Part shown: positions 54,157-63,642 of the stretch, piece by piece
How the letters are laid out: each line of letters starts with the position of its first letter
Position numbering within the stretch: the stretch's first letter is position 1
DNA from: Pedobacter sp. ASV28
Lineage (GTDB): Bacteria > Bacteroidota > Bacteroidia > Sphingobacteriales > Sphingobacteriaceae
Assembly (NCBI RefSeq): GCF_016428855.1
Contig: NZ_JAELTN010000005.1
Location: forward strand, 62,001 to 126,000
Reading direction: 5' to 3'
DNA length: 64,000 nt
Translations under genes and position numbers: made by a program
Notes under the pieces: model-generated
The model's database searches: none
The model's input: only the letters and a program-made list of their open reading frames with translations
Told to the model about the DNA's origin: nothing

Positions 54157-55206
54157 ATGCAAAGCACAAGAAAAATAGATATCCGTTCTTTAGACCTTAA
54201 GCAGCTCCAACAGCACTTCACAGAGATGCAAGAACCTGCTTATCGGGCTAAACAGGTATACCAATGGCTTTGGGAAAAATCTGCACGGAGTTTCGACGAA
54301 ATGAGCAATCTCTCTAAAGATTTGCGCAAAAAGCTGGAAGAACACTATTCCATTAACATTGTTGAAATCAATAGTGCACAGTTCAGCAACGATCATACCA
54401 TTAAGAATGCATTTAGGCTTTACGATGGAAACATTGTAGAAGGCGTACTCATACCTACAGACGAAAGAATGACCGCTTGTGTAAGCTCTCAGGTAGGCTG
54501 TAGCTTGACTTGCAAATTCTGTGCTACAGGTTATATGGATCGTAAAAGAAACCTTAATGCAGATGAAATTTATGATCAGGTAGTTTTAATAGATAAACAA
54601 GCTAGAGCGCATTACAACATACCATTAACCAACATTGTATACATGGGCATGGGCGAACCCTTACTCAACTATGCCAATGTATTAAAATCTATCGAAAGAA
54701 TTACCGCAGCTGACGGGCTCAACATGTCTTATAAACGCATTACGGTCTCTACCGCTGGTATTGCAAAAATGATCAAGAAGCTGGGAGATGATGGCGTAAA
54801 ATTCAATTTGGCACTCTCACTACATGCCGCTAATGATGTAAAGCGTCATGAAATTATGCCCATTACCGAACATAATTCCCTAAAGGCACTGGCAGAAGCT
54901 TTAAAGTACTATTTTCAAAAAACAAAAAACCCAGTTACTTACGAATACATTGTTTTTAATCACTTTAATGATGAAATACAGGATGCCATGGAATTAGCCA
55001 AATTCTGTAAACATGTACCCTGCAAAGTTAACCTGATCGAATATAATCCTATCCAATTTGCCGATTTTGTTAATGCAGAGGGCGATAAGATCGATGCTTT
55101 TGCCAATTATCTTCGCAAGCAGGGAATTACCACCAACATTAGGCGTAGCCGAGGCAAGGATATTGATGCTGCCTGCGGCCAACTTGCCGTAAAGGAAAAA
55201 GCATAA
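54157..55206 (+). CDS. rlmN: 23S rRNA (adenine2503-C2)-methyltransferase RlmN
   Basis: Radical-SAM enzyme that methylates A2503 of 23S rRNA (and A37 of some tRNAs). The 4Fe-4S cluster motif CSLTCKFC has Cys115, Cys119 and Cys122. Other landmarks: QVYQWLWEKSARSFDEMSNLSK at 33-54, VYMGMGEPLLNY near 165, TVSTAGIAKMI and a late Cys in DAACGQLAVK. Start taken at ATG giving 349 residues, the usual length; the longer TTG frame would begin inside a terminator. Transcribed alone or from a promoter between terminator and gene. Confidence 0.95.
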   Translation: MQSTRKIDIRSLDLKQLQQHFTEMQEPAYRAKQVYQWLWEKSARSFDEMSNLSKDLRKKLEEHYSINIVEINSAQFSNDHTIKNAFRLYDGNIVEGVLIPTDERMTACVSSQVGCSLTCKFCATGYMDRKRNLNADEIYDQVVLIDKQARAHYNIPLTNIVYMGMGEPLLNYANVLKSIERITAADGLNMSYKRITVSTAGIAKMIKKLGDDGVKFNLALSLHAANDVKRHEIMPITEHNSLKALAEALKYYFQKTKNPVTYEYIVFNHFNDEIQDAMELAKFCKHVPCKVNLIEYNPIQFADFVNAEGDKIDAFANYLRKQGITTNIRRSRGKDIDAACGQLAVKEKA

Positions 55207-55254
55207 ACCTCATCGCAACAACACCTAATTATTTAAAAATTAGTACCTTGTATA

Positions 55255-55953
55255 ATGTTTTTCATAAAACGATATACAGAAGACTTGCTAAACCTCCTCT
55301 TTCCAGAACTCTGTAATGGATGTGCCCAATTGTTATATCGTGGTGAAAAGGAAGTCTGTACCAAATGTCTCTACGATTTACCCTATACAGATTTCCACTT
55401 ATACCCAGACAACCTGGTAGCCAAACAACTCTGGGGCCGACTTCCCTTAAATGCGGCCATGGCCATGCTGTACTTTAAAAAAGGTACCAATGTGCAAAAC
55501 ATGATCCACAGCTTAAAATATAACCATAAATGTGGCATGGGTACGGTGTTTGGAAAGCTCTTGGCAAAGAGACTGAAAAAAAGTGAATTTTATAATGATT
55601 TAGACCTCATCATCCCTGTTCCCCTGCATCTTAAAAAACTTAAATTAAGAGGATACAATCAAAGTGAGTATATTGCAAGTGGTTTATCGGAAGAACTGGC
55701 CGTTCCTATCAGTACCAAAAATTTGCTAAGGCGCCAAGCAACCGAAAGCCAAACCAAAAAGGCCAGATACACAAGATATGAAAACATGAAGGATGTTTTC
55801 ACTGTTAAAGATAAAACAGAAGTTTTAGATAAACATATCCTCTTGGTAGACGATGTAATCACTACCGGAGCAACTTTGGAAGCCTGTGGTAGTACCTTAT
55901 TGAAAAATGGAGTTAAAAAATTAAGTATAGCGGCAGTTGCCTTTGCGGAATAA
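55255..55953 (+). CDS. ComF-family phosphoribosyltransferase-like protein
   Basis: A zinc-finger-like N-terminus (ELCNGCAQLL...EVCTKCLYDLP) and a phosphoribosyltransferase fold with the PRPP-loop LLVDDVITTGATLEACG near the C-terminus identify ComF/GntX. ComF is needed for DNA uptake in naturally competent bacteria, but it is also common in species not shown to be competent. At 232 residues it has normal length. Its stop codon overlaps the ATG of the next gene by one base (TAATG). Confidence 0.88.
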   Translation: MFFIKRYTEDLLNLLFPELCNGCAQLLYRGEKEVCTKCLYDLPYTDFHLYPDNLVAKQLWGRLPLNAAMAMLYFKKGTNVQNMIHSLKYNHKCGMGTVFGKLLAKRLKKSEFYNDLDLIIPVPLHLKKLKLRGYNQSEYIASGLSEELAVPISTKNLLRRQATESQTKKARYTRYENMKDVFTVKDKTEVLDKHILLVDDVITTGATLEACGSTLLKNGVKKLSIAAVAFAE

Positions 55954-57338
55954 TGAGACAGATCAAACTATTTTTATTACTTTCTATACTAAGTATCTTT
56001 TTTGTGGCCTGCAACAAAGAGGAGAACATTACTTTCGATCCAAGTGCAAAGCTCAACTTTTCTACGGATAGTGTATTGTTTGATACCGTTTTTACTTCTA
56101 TCGGTTCTACCGTACGTAGGTTTAAAGTTTTCAATTATAACACCAAAGCCATAAATATAGAGGAGATAAAAATTAATGGGGGTTCCAATTCTCCATTTAG
56201 TATTAACGTGAACGGCAAACAAGTGATAGAAACCAAAAACCTGGTCATTAACGGCAAGGATTCCATCAACATCTTGGTGAAAGTAAATATTAATCCGACC
56301 GGCCAAAACCAGCCCTTCATTGTTCAAGATTCGATATTATTATTTTTTAATGGGAAGAAAGAAAAAATTCCCTTGGTAGCGTATGGACAGAATGCCATTT
56401 TTGTTAAAAATGCCACCATTAACAATAATACCATTTGGGATAGTAACCTTCCCTATATTATCTACAACTCCGTAACTGTTGCCGAAAATACCACTTTAAC
56501 CATTAACCCAGGAACAAGAGTCTTATTCCATAGTGGTTCGATCATGAACGTTAAAGGCACCTTAATTGCCAATGGCTCTTTAAAAGACAGTATTTTATTT
56601 GCCAGCGATAGAACAGAAAGAATTTATGAAGATGAACCAGGGCAATGGAACGGCATCCACTTTCATAGTAGCAGCAAAAACTCAATCATTGGCCATACGA
56701 TATTAAAAAATGCAATAGCTGGAATTACAGTCGATTCGCTATCCAGCAATAATAATCCTAAACTGACGCTGGTAAATTCCATTATAAAGAATATGCAGGT
56801 AGTAGGTTTTCTAGGCTATCACACCGATTTAGCTGCATTTAACAACCTATTCTTCAATTGTGGACAATACCTCATCTACGGAGTTGGAGGAGGTAACTAC
56901 AACCTTAAACAAAATACATTCGGGGCCTACAATTATAACTTTGCCCGTAGAACACCCGCCATTAATCTTTCTGATTTTATCAGCACAAATGAATTTGCCC
57001 CTTTAAACGCCGAGATTATTAACAATATTATTTGGGGAAGTTTAGACGAAGAATTTTCAATTGAAAAGAAATCAAGTGCTATCTCTACAATAGAGGTTAA
57101 AAATAACCTGATTAAAACTAAACTGAACATTTACACGGGCAACGGAAATATCTTAAATGTCGACCCTCTATTTCTTAATCCAAGAAGGGGAATTTTTAAA
57201 TTAGATGCGACTAGCCCAGCGCTTAAAAAAGGGCTAAATTTAAGTAGCGACCGCTATTTTAGCGCTTATCTATCCAAAGACATCCTAGCAAAAGAAAGAT
57301 TATTCCCCTCAGATTTAGGGTGTTACCAGCACAACTAA
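55953..57338 (+). CDS. Lipoprotein with predicted right-handed beta-helix
   Basis: A lipoprotein signal with lipobox VAC (Cys20, in FFVACNKEE) precedes an Ig-like region (about 30-145, RRFKVFNYNTKAINIEEIKINGG) and a region of short repeated strands (about 150-400, TTLTINPGTRVLFHSGSIMNVKGTLIANGSLKDSILF...NNPKLTLVNSIIKNM) that fits a right-handed beta-helix. Function unknown; such folds are used for carbohydrate binding or for surface adhesion. It shares one base with comF and is therefore translated with it. No enzyme motif was seen. Confidence 0.75.
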   Translation: MRQIKLFLLLSILSIFFVACNKEENITFDPSAKLNFSTDSVLFDTVFTSIGSTVRRFKVFNYNTKAINIEEIKINGGSNSPFSINVNGKQVIETKNLVINGKDSINILVKVNINPTGQNQPFIVQDSILLFFNGKKEKIPLVAYGQNAIFVKNATINNNTIWDSNLPYIIYNSVTVAENTTLTINPGTRVLFHSGSIMNVKGTLIANGSLKDSILFASDRTERIYEDEPGQWNGIHFHSSSKNSIIGHTILKNAIAGITVDSLSSNNNPKLTLVNSIIKNMQVVGFLGYHTDLAAFNNLFFNCGQYLIYGVGGGNYNLKQNTFGAYNYNFARRTPAINLSDFISTNEFAPLNAEIINNIIWGSLDEEFSIEKKSSAISTIEVKNNLIKTKLNIYTGNGNILNVDPLFLNPRRGIFKLDATSPALKKGLNLSSDRYFSAYLSKDILAKERLFPSDLGCYQHN

Positions 57339-57412
57339 AAAAAATAATTCGCCAATAAAACTTTTTAATAAATATTCTCGTTAATTATATCGAGAGCGTT
57401 AATTTAGATGGT

Positions 57413-57447
57413 AAGGGTCGACAATTCTATTCAGAATGTCGGCCCTT
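57413..57447. terminator. Bidirectional-type hairpin between convergent genes
   Basis: AAGGGTCGACA and TGTCGGCCCTT arms (one G-U pair), with an inner ATTC/GAAT stem, form a strong hairpin. T-rich DNA follows on the right (CTTTACTTTTAC). It sits between the beta-helix lipoprotein gene and the kinase gene. Confidence 0.7.
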
Positions 57448-57452
57448 TACTT

Positions 57453-60215
57453 TTACAATAAATAATGTGAAAGTATCTTTTTTATCTCGGTTGGATTAAA
57501 AGGCTTTAAAATGTGTCCATTCATTCCGCTCTCTTTAAATTTGCTTTCTTCATCATGTAAAGTTGAAGCTGTTAACGCTACGATAGGCAGCTTTTTATAA
57601 TAATCTCCATCAAGTCCCCTGATAATGGTTGTGGTCTCGAATCCATTGATTCCAGGCATTTTGATGTCCATAAATACTAAATCATAGTTCTTTTGTGTAA
57701 TGCATTCTATGGCCTTATATCCATCAGAGGCGAAATCTATAGTCAGTCCCCATTTCATCAGAATACGTTTAGCAATTAAAATATTGATTTCGTTATCATC
57801 AACCACCAACACTCTTTTTCCTTCAAAAACTACCGGCTTGGCTTCTTTCAGTATGGCTGTTTGTGAAGCCTTATTGAAATGTATAAGAAATGAAAAAGTA
57901 GTTCCCTTGCCTTCAATGCTGTTTACCTGAATATCAGACCCATAAAGTTTAAGCAGCTTTTTGGTGATGGCCAAGCCCAAACCTGTTCCTCCATATTTTC
58001 TTGAAATGTCAGCCTTTGCCTGTGTAAAGGTTTCAAATATATATTCTTTTTTATCACTAGGGATTCCAATTCCATTATCGGCAATTTCAAAATAGATATC
58101 AGCAGCATCAGCCTGTTCTCCAAATAGCTTAACTTTTAGATCTACCCTACCTTTATTGGTAAATTTAATGGCATTCCCCAAAAGGTTCATTAAAATCTGG
58201 TATAGCCTGGTTTTATCACCTAGAAGCAATCCCGGTATTTTTTGATCATAATGTAAGGTAAGTACATTCTTCTTTTTTTGGGAACTAACCTGCAAGGAGT
58301 TAACAATGTCATTACATAAGTTACTTAAGCTTAATGGCAAAAACTCCAGATTTAAATTACCAGTCTCTATTTTAGTAAAGTCTAAAACATCATTAATGAT
58401 ATTTAACAAATTCTCTCCAGAGAACTTTAAAATATTCAGATCGTCAATTTGGGAGGCTTTGGGATCATTATCAATTAACAGATGGGTCATCCCTATAATG
58501 GCATTCAGAGGCGTCCTAATTTCATGGCTCATTACGGAAAGGAACATTTCCTTAGCCTCGCTAAGCTGCAAGGCCTGCTCTTTCGCCAAAACCATATCAT
58601 GTTCTACCTGCTTACGTTCTGTAATATCGGCAATGAGTTCAACCTGCCGTTCCATCACACCATTTCCATTGATAATTGGCGTGTTCGACACCGATAACCA
58701 TATGGGGGTGCCATCTTTTTTATTGGCAAAGACTTCTATCGAGAATGATTTTTTATCCATCGCACTTCGCCGGGAATTCAAAATCAAGTCTTTGTCAGTA
58801 TCTTCTGTAGAAAGCACATCGCCCAGCATCCTACCCGAAAGTTCCTGAAAGGAATAACCAATCATTTCTTCCAACGATTTGTTCACCCATGTAATAGCGC
58901 CCGATTGATCATAAATGGCTACTCCCGTATTTGTTTTACTGGCCACTGTTGATAGTACTTCCAATTCCTGCTCGGCCTTTTTCTTATCTGTCACATCTAT
59001 GATAATCTCTATCTCCGTTTCCACATCTCCATCTTCCTTTAAGATTATAGTGCTATAAATGGATAGCCAGATTTTCTGTTTATCTTTTCTGTAAGCCAGC
59101 ACATCGACCGTAAAAGATTTCTTTTCTTGGGTGAGCTGCCTCGCTTTTTCTATAACCGACCAATCTGTTTCTGGTCCTCTTATGAGGTCACCAAGGGGTT
59201 TGCCCTGAATATCTTCCAAAGTAAAGCCAGTGATCTCTGTAAATGCACTATTGGCCCAGCTCACACGATTGTAGTTATCGCTAATTACTACACCATTATT
59301 CACTTTACTTGCCACAAAAGATAACCGTGTCAATTCCGCCTCTAAACGCTTACTTTCTGTAATATCCCTACCATAGCTATACCACCTGTCTCCCTTAGAA
59401 ACCATACTCCAGCTCAACCATTTTACCTGCTGTTGCTTTCCTTTTATCCTAAAGTCCAATGCGAACTGCTTCACCTTACCCTTAAGGCCAAGTTCTAAAT
59501 GATGGGTTATTCTTTCAATATCATCCTTATAGCAAAAGCCCCACATGCTTTTACCCAATGTTTCCTCAACGGAGTAACCTAATAGAGAAATTACTGCCTG
59601 ATTGATAAAAAGTATGTTTCCTTCCCTACTTAAAATACAATGTATCTCTGGAGAGGCCTGAAATACATTGATGAATTCTTCTGAACGTTTCGTTTGAGCT
59701 TCGAGCTGAAGGTTTTTTCGACGTAAGCTAAGTTGGGTTACGATCTGTATCGATAAAGTTTGTAATGCCTCGATTTGAACAGCATTCAAATCTTTGGGAT
59801 GGTCATCTACCACACAAAGACAGCCCAAATAAAATCCATCAAGATCCTTTAAGGGTACACTTGCATAAAACCTCAATTGATCTTGCGATGATAATAATGG
59901 ACTATTAATAAAAAAGGGATCTTTAGTCATGTCTTTTACCACATAAACTCTATCCAGTAGCATAGTGTGTTGACAAACACTTCCTTCCCTTGAAAAAACC
60001 CTCTGAGTAGTTACCAGACCTATAGTAGATTTAAAAATAATCTTGTCTCGGTCTATAAAAGAGATATAAGATTTGGAAGTGGCAGCAATTTGAGCTGCCA
60101 GCTTCACTAAGTTATCTAATTCATTCTCTAGCCCAGCCCCCAACACATCATATGAGTAAAGCGCAGCTAGGCGCTGCTCTTCCATTTCTGCGTTTGGAGG
60201 AGGCTTTTTTGACAT
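57453..60215 (-). CDS. Hybrid histidine kinase with GAF and three PAS domains
   Basis: A soluble 920-residue kinase: GAF (about 10-165), PAS1 (about 178-290, FQASPEIHCILSREGNILFINQ), PAS2 (about 300-415, VISDNYNRVSWANSAFTEITGF), PAS3 (about 420-540, AIYDQSGAITWVNKSLEEMIGYS), HisKA with His near 562 (VMSHEIRTPLNAIIGM), HATPase (LLGNAIKFTNKG, DNGIGI, GTGLGLAITKKL) and a receiver with Asp near 848 (LVFMDIKMPG). There is no transmembrane helix, so it senses an intracellular signal; PAS2 and PAS3 are related to each other in sequence. The gene follows glyA by 12 nt on the same strand, so expression may depend on the glyA promoter. No HPt or output gene adjoins it. Confidence 0.88.
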   Translation of the reverse strand: MSKKPPPNAEMEEQRLAALYSYDVLGAGLENELDNLVKLAAQIAATSKSYISFIDRDKIIFKSTIGLVTTQRVFSREGSVCQHTMLLDRVYVVKDMTKDPFFINSPLLSSQDQLRFYASVPLKDLDGFYLGCLCVVDDHPKDLNAVQIEALQTLSIQIVTQLSLRRKNLQLEAQTKRSEEFINVFQASPEIHCILSREGNILFINQAVISLLGYSVEETLGKSMWGFCYKDDIERITHHLELGLKGKVKQFALDFRIKGKQQQVKWLSWSMVSKGDRWYSYGRDITESKRLEAELTRLSFVASKVNNGVVISDNYNRVSWANSAFTEITGFTLEDIQGKPLGDLIRGPETDWSVIEKARQLTQEKKSFTVDVLAYRKDKQKIWLSIYSTIILKEDGDVETEIEIIIDVTDKKKAEQELEVLSTVASKTNTGVAIYDQSGAITWVNKSLEEMIGYSFQELSGRMLGDVLSTEDTDKDLILNSRRSAMDKKSFSIEVFANKKDGTPIWLSVSNTPIINGNGVMERQVELIADITERKQVEHDMVLAKEQALQLSEAKEMFLSVMSHEIRTPLNAIIGMTHLLIDNDPKASQIDDLNILKFSGENLLNIINDVLDFTKIETGNLNLEFLPLSLSNLCNDIVNSLQVSSQKKKNVLTLHYDQKIPGLLLGDKTRLYQILMNLLGNAIKFTNKGRVDLKVKLFGEQADAADIYFEIADNGIGIPSDKKEYIFETFTQAKADISRKYGGTGLGLAITKKLLKLYGSDIQVNSIEGKGTTFSFLIHFNKASQTAILKEAKPVVFEGKRVLVVDDNEINILIAKRILMKWGLTIDFASDGYKAIECITQKNYDLVFMDIKMPGINGFETTTIIRGLDGDYYKKLPIVALTASTLHDEESKFKESGMNGHILKPFNPTEIKKILSHYLL

Positions 60216-60227
60216 CTTAGATAAGAT

Positions 60228-61499
60228 TTATTTATAAAGTGGGAAACGGCTCACCAAAGCTTGAACTTTAGTTTTTACCCCGTTTAACACACTCTCATCT
60301 TCTGGATTGCTCAGTACTTCATCTATCAAGTCTACAATTTGCGACATTTCTGTTTCCTTAAACCCTCTAGTGGTAATAGCTGCAGTTCCTACTCTCATTC
60401 CCGAAGTAACAAATGGAGATTTATCATCAAAAGGAACCATATTTTTATTTACGGTAATGTCTGCCTTTTCTAAGGCATTCTCTGCAAGCTTACCCGTTAT
60501 ATTCTTATTTCTCAGGTCAATTAACATCAGGTGGTTATTGGTCCCTCCAGAAATGATACCATATCCTTTAGCTACAAATGCCTTAGCCATTGCTTGTGCA
60601 TTGGCACCCACTTGCTTAATATAATTTAAATAATCATCAGTTAATGCTTCTCCAAACGCGATTGCTTTTGCTGCTATAATATGCTCTAGCGGTCCTCCTT
60701 GGGTACCTGGAAATACGGCCATATCCAATAACGAAGACATCATCCTAATTTCTCCCTTAGGTGTTTTTAAGCCGAATGGATTTTCAAAATCTTTCCCCAT
60801 CATGATCATACCGCCACGAGGTCCCCTTAATGTTTTATGTGTAGTAGTGGTTACAATATGACAGTGAGGTAGCGGGTCTGCCAATAATCCCTTAGCTATA
60901 AAGCCAGCAGGGTGCGAAATATCTGCCAATACCAAAGCTCCAATCTTATCGGCTACGCTACGAATAAAAGCATAATCCCATTCCCTAGAATAGGCAGAAG
61001 CCCCACATATGATCAGTTTTGGCTTTTCAGCTAAAGCAATCTCTTCCAGTTTGGCATAATCGATCAATCCATCCTCTTTTTTCACTCCATAGAACAAAGG
61101 CTGGTAAAGTTTTCCAGAAAAATTAACCGGAGAACCATGAGTCAAATGTCCTCCATGAGAAAGATCAAACCCTAAAATCTTATCTCCAGGCTGGATAACA
61201 GCTAACATTACTGCGGCGTTGGCCTGAGCACCAGAATGGGGTTGAACGTTTACCCATGCTGCCCCAAAAAGTTTTTTAGCTCTTTCAATAGCTATGTTTT
61301 CTATCTCATCTACTATTTGGCAACCACCATAGTAGCGTTTTCCCGGTAGGCCTTCAGCATATTTATTGGTCAATACCGAACCTGCCGCTTCCATTACCTG
61401 TTTACTCACGAAATTTTCAGAAGCGATAAGTTCTAATCCGTGTTCTTGTCTGTCTAATTCTTTGTTAATTAAATCGAAAACTAATGTATCTCTGTTCAT
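60228..61499 (-). CDS. glyA: Serine hydroxymethyltransferase
   Basis: PLP enzyme that interconverts serine and glycine and supplies one-carbon units to tetrahydrofolate. Lys222 in [14 protein letters not shown] forms the PLP Schiff base. [10 protein letters not shown] (residues 23-32), [13 protein letters not shown] (48-60) and [11 protein letters not shown] (84-94) are family marks. Length is 423 residues. It is the first gene of a leftward unit, and its start lies 176 bp from the divergent dxs gene. The gcvH gene in this window acts in the same one-carbon network. Confidence 0.96.
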   Translation of the reverse strand: MNRDTLVFDLINKELDRQEHGLELIASENFVSKQVMEAAGSVLTNKYAEGLPGKRYYGGCQIVDEIENIAIERAKKLFGAAWVNVQPHSGAQANAAVMLAVIQPGDKILGFDLSHGGHLTHGSPVNFSGKLYQPLFYGVKKEDGLIDYAKLEEIALAEKPKLIICGASAYSREWDYAFIRSVADKIGALVLADISHPAGFIAKGLLADPLPHCHIVTTTTHKTLRGPRGGMIMMGKDFENPFGLKTPKGEIRMMSSLLDMAVFPGTQGGPLEHIIAAKAIAFGEALTDDYLNYIKQVGANAQAMAKAFVAKGYGIISGGTNNHLMLIDLRNKNITGKLAENALEKADITVNKNMVPFDDKSPFVTSGMRVGTAAITTRGFKETEMSQIVDLIDEVLSNPEDESVLNGVKTKVQALVSRFPLYK

Positions 61500-61674
61500 T
61501 ATGGGGAAATATGTATTTCGGGTAAAAATACTTAATTTATTACTTAATACAATGGGATAATATAGATAACCACGTCATTCTCATTAACCTTCTAAGGTCA
61601 TAACTTCTAATTTGAAACAATTCTTAATGAAAGTATTAAACAAAATACCGTAATTTGTGCTTTTAAAATTTTGC

Positions 61675-63603
61675 ATGGAAGTTAAGACGGGCGCTTTATT
61701 ATCAACTATAAATTATCCTGAGGATTTAAAAAAATATAGTGAACAAGACTTGGAGCAGATTTGCCAGGAATTACGTCAGTATATTATTGATGTTGTCAGC
61801 GTAAACGGTGGACATTTTGGAGCTAGTCTAGGCGTTGTAGAACTCACTGTTGCATTGCACTATGCATTAAACACCCCATATGACAAATTGATTTGGGATG
61901 TGGGACACCAAGCTTATGGGCATAAGATATTAACGGGGCGAAGAGAGCTGTTCCATACCAATAGAATTATCAACGGCATTAGCGGCTTTCCAAAAATCGG
62001 AGAAAGTGAATACGATACTTTTGGTGTAGGCCATTCATCGACTTCCATCTCTGCTGCCTTGGGAATGGCTGTAGCCTCTCATTACAAAGGAGAAAAAAAC
62101 AGGCAACATGTAGCCGTAATAGGTGATGGCGCCATGACAGCTGGCCTAGCATTTGAAGGCTTAAACCATGCAGGGATTGAAAAATCCAACCTACTGGTGA
62201 TCTTAAATGACAACTGTATGTCCATAGATCCAAATGTTGGCGCCCTAAAAGAATACCTTACTAGTATCACTACTTCTAAATCATACAACAGGTTTAGGGA
62301 TGATGTTTTCAACGTATTGACCAAACTCTCTGAACTTGGACCCAATGCACAGAAGTATGTTAAAAAAATACAGAAAAGTATAAAAGGCACTTTACTAAAG
62401 CAAAGTAATTTTTTCGAGGCATTAAACTTCAGGTATTTTGGACCTGTTGATGGCCATGATGTAAAACGCTTGGCTGCTACCATTAAAGACTTGTCCAGTA
62501 TCCCTGGGCCAAAGTTACTGCATTGCGTTACCGTAAAAGGTAAAGGCTTTGCATTAGCTGAAAAAGATCAGACCAAATGGCATGCTCCAGGTCTCTTTGA
62601 TAAAATTACAGGAGAAATTAAAAAATCTGTTTCCGAGAAACCTCAGCCTCCAAAGTATCAGGATGTTTTTGGCCATACCATGGTAGAGTTGGCAGAAGCC
62701 AATTCCAAAATTGTGGGTATAACGCCAGCTATGCCATCTGGTTCTTCATTAAACATCATGATGAAAGCAATGCCCCACAGGGCATTTGACGTAGGAATTG
62801 CCGAGCAACATGCCGTTACTTTTTCTGCGGGCTTAGCTACACAAGGTTTGGTTCCTTTCTGTAACATCTACTCAAGCTTTATGCAAAGGGCTTATGATCA
62901 AGTCATTCATGATGTAGCTATACAAAATCTTAATGTGGTTTTTTGTTTAGATAGAGCTGGCCTAGCTGGAGCCGATGGTGCCACTCACCATGGTGCCTAT
63001 GACTTGGCCTTCATGCGTTGCATTCCCAATATGATTGTAGCTTCTCCAATGAACGAAGAAGAGCTAAGAAACCTCATGTATACTGCCCAACAAGAAAATA
63101 TGGGGCCTTTTACTATTCGTTATCCAAGGGGCAATGGTGTAATGCCAGACTGGAAGCGCTCTTTCAAAACCCTAGAGGTTGGAAAAGGTCGGAAGATATG
63201 CGATGGCGAAGATGTAGCCTTATTGACCATTGGACATGTTGGCAACTTTGCTGTTGAAGCTTGCAAAGAATTAAACAGTGAAGGTATACACCCCGCACAT
63301 TACGATTTGAGATTTGTAAAACCACTAGATACTGATTTGCTACATGAAGTGTTTACACGTTATAAAAACGTAATCACAGTAGAAGATGGTTGCCTACAAG
63401 GCGGAATGGGAAGTGCGGTTATTGAATTCATGGCCGATCATCATTATAAAGCTGATGTCATTAGGCTTGGCATACCAGACGAAGTAATAGAACATGGAGA
63501 ACAACCTGAACTTTGGGCACTTTGCGACTATGACACTAATGCCATCATCAAGGCTGTTAAAAGAGTGGCAATAGGTAGAACAACCAAGACAATTGCATCC
63601 TAA
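61675..63603 (+). CDS. dxs: 1-deoxy-D-xylulose-5-phosphate synthase
   Basis: First enzyme of the methylerythritol phosphate route to isoprenoids; condenses pyruvate and glyceraldehyde 3-phosphate with TPP. LIWDVGHQAYGHKILTGRR (72-90), GDGAMTAGLAFEGLNHAG and NDNCMSIDPNVG are the TPP-site marks; DRAGLAGADGATHHGAYDL and RYPRGNGV come from the second half. The length of 642 residues from this ATG is normal; an upstream GTG would add six residues. The start MEVKTGALLSTI agrees with the family. Confidence 0.95.
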   Translation: MEVKTGALLSTINYPEDLKKYSEQDLEQICQELRQYIIDVVSVNGGHFGASLGVVELTVALHYALNTPYDKLIWDVGHQAYGHKILTGRRELFHTNRIINGISGFPKIGESEYDTFGVGHSSTSISAALGMAVASHYKGEKNRQHVAVIGDGAMTAGLAFEGLNHAGIEKSNLLVILNDNCMSIDPNVGALKEYLTSITTSKSYNRFRDDVFNVLTKLSELGPNAQKYVKKIQKSIKGTLLKQSNFFEALNFRYFGPVDGHDVKRLAATIKDLSSIPGPKLLHCVTVKGKGFALAEKDQTKWHAPGLFDKITGEIKKSVSEKPQPPKYQDVFGHTMVELAEANSKIVGITPAMPSGSSLNIMMKAMPHRAFDVGIAEQHAVTFSAGLATQGLVPFCNIYSSFMQRAYDQVIHDVAIQNLNVVFCLDRAGLAGADGATHHGAYDLAFMRCIPNMIVASPMNEEELRNLMYTAQQENMGPFTIRYPRGNGVMPDWKRSFKTLEVGKGRKICDGEDVALLTIGHVGNFAVEACKELNSEGIHPAHYDLRFVKPLDTDLLHEVFTRYKNVITVEDGCLQGGMGSAVIEFMADHHYKADVIRLGIPDEVIEHGEQPELWALCDYDTNAIIKAVKRVAIGRTTKTIAS

Positions 63604-63642
63604 GCCATCATCCACTCTCTTAATAAAGAGAATAAAACACAC

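Noticed and set aside
57376..57395. TCTCG...CGAGA hairpin between convergent genes
   Set aside because: Only a 5-bp stem with a 10-nt loop and no T tract; the stronger hairpin at 57413-57447 explains termination.
63604..63642. CTCTT...AAGAG hairpin after dxs
   Set aside because: The stem is only about 5 bp and no T run follows, so it was not called as a terminator; dxs and the next gene may be co-transcribed.
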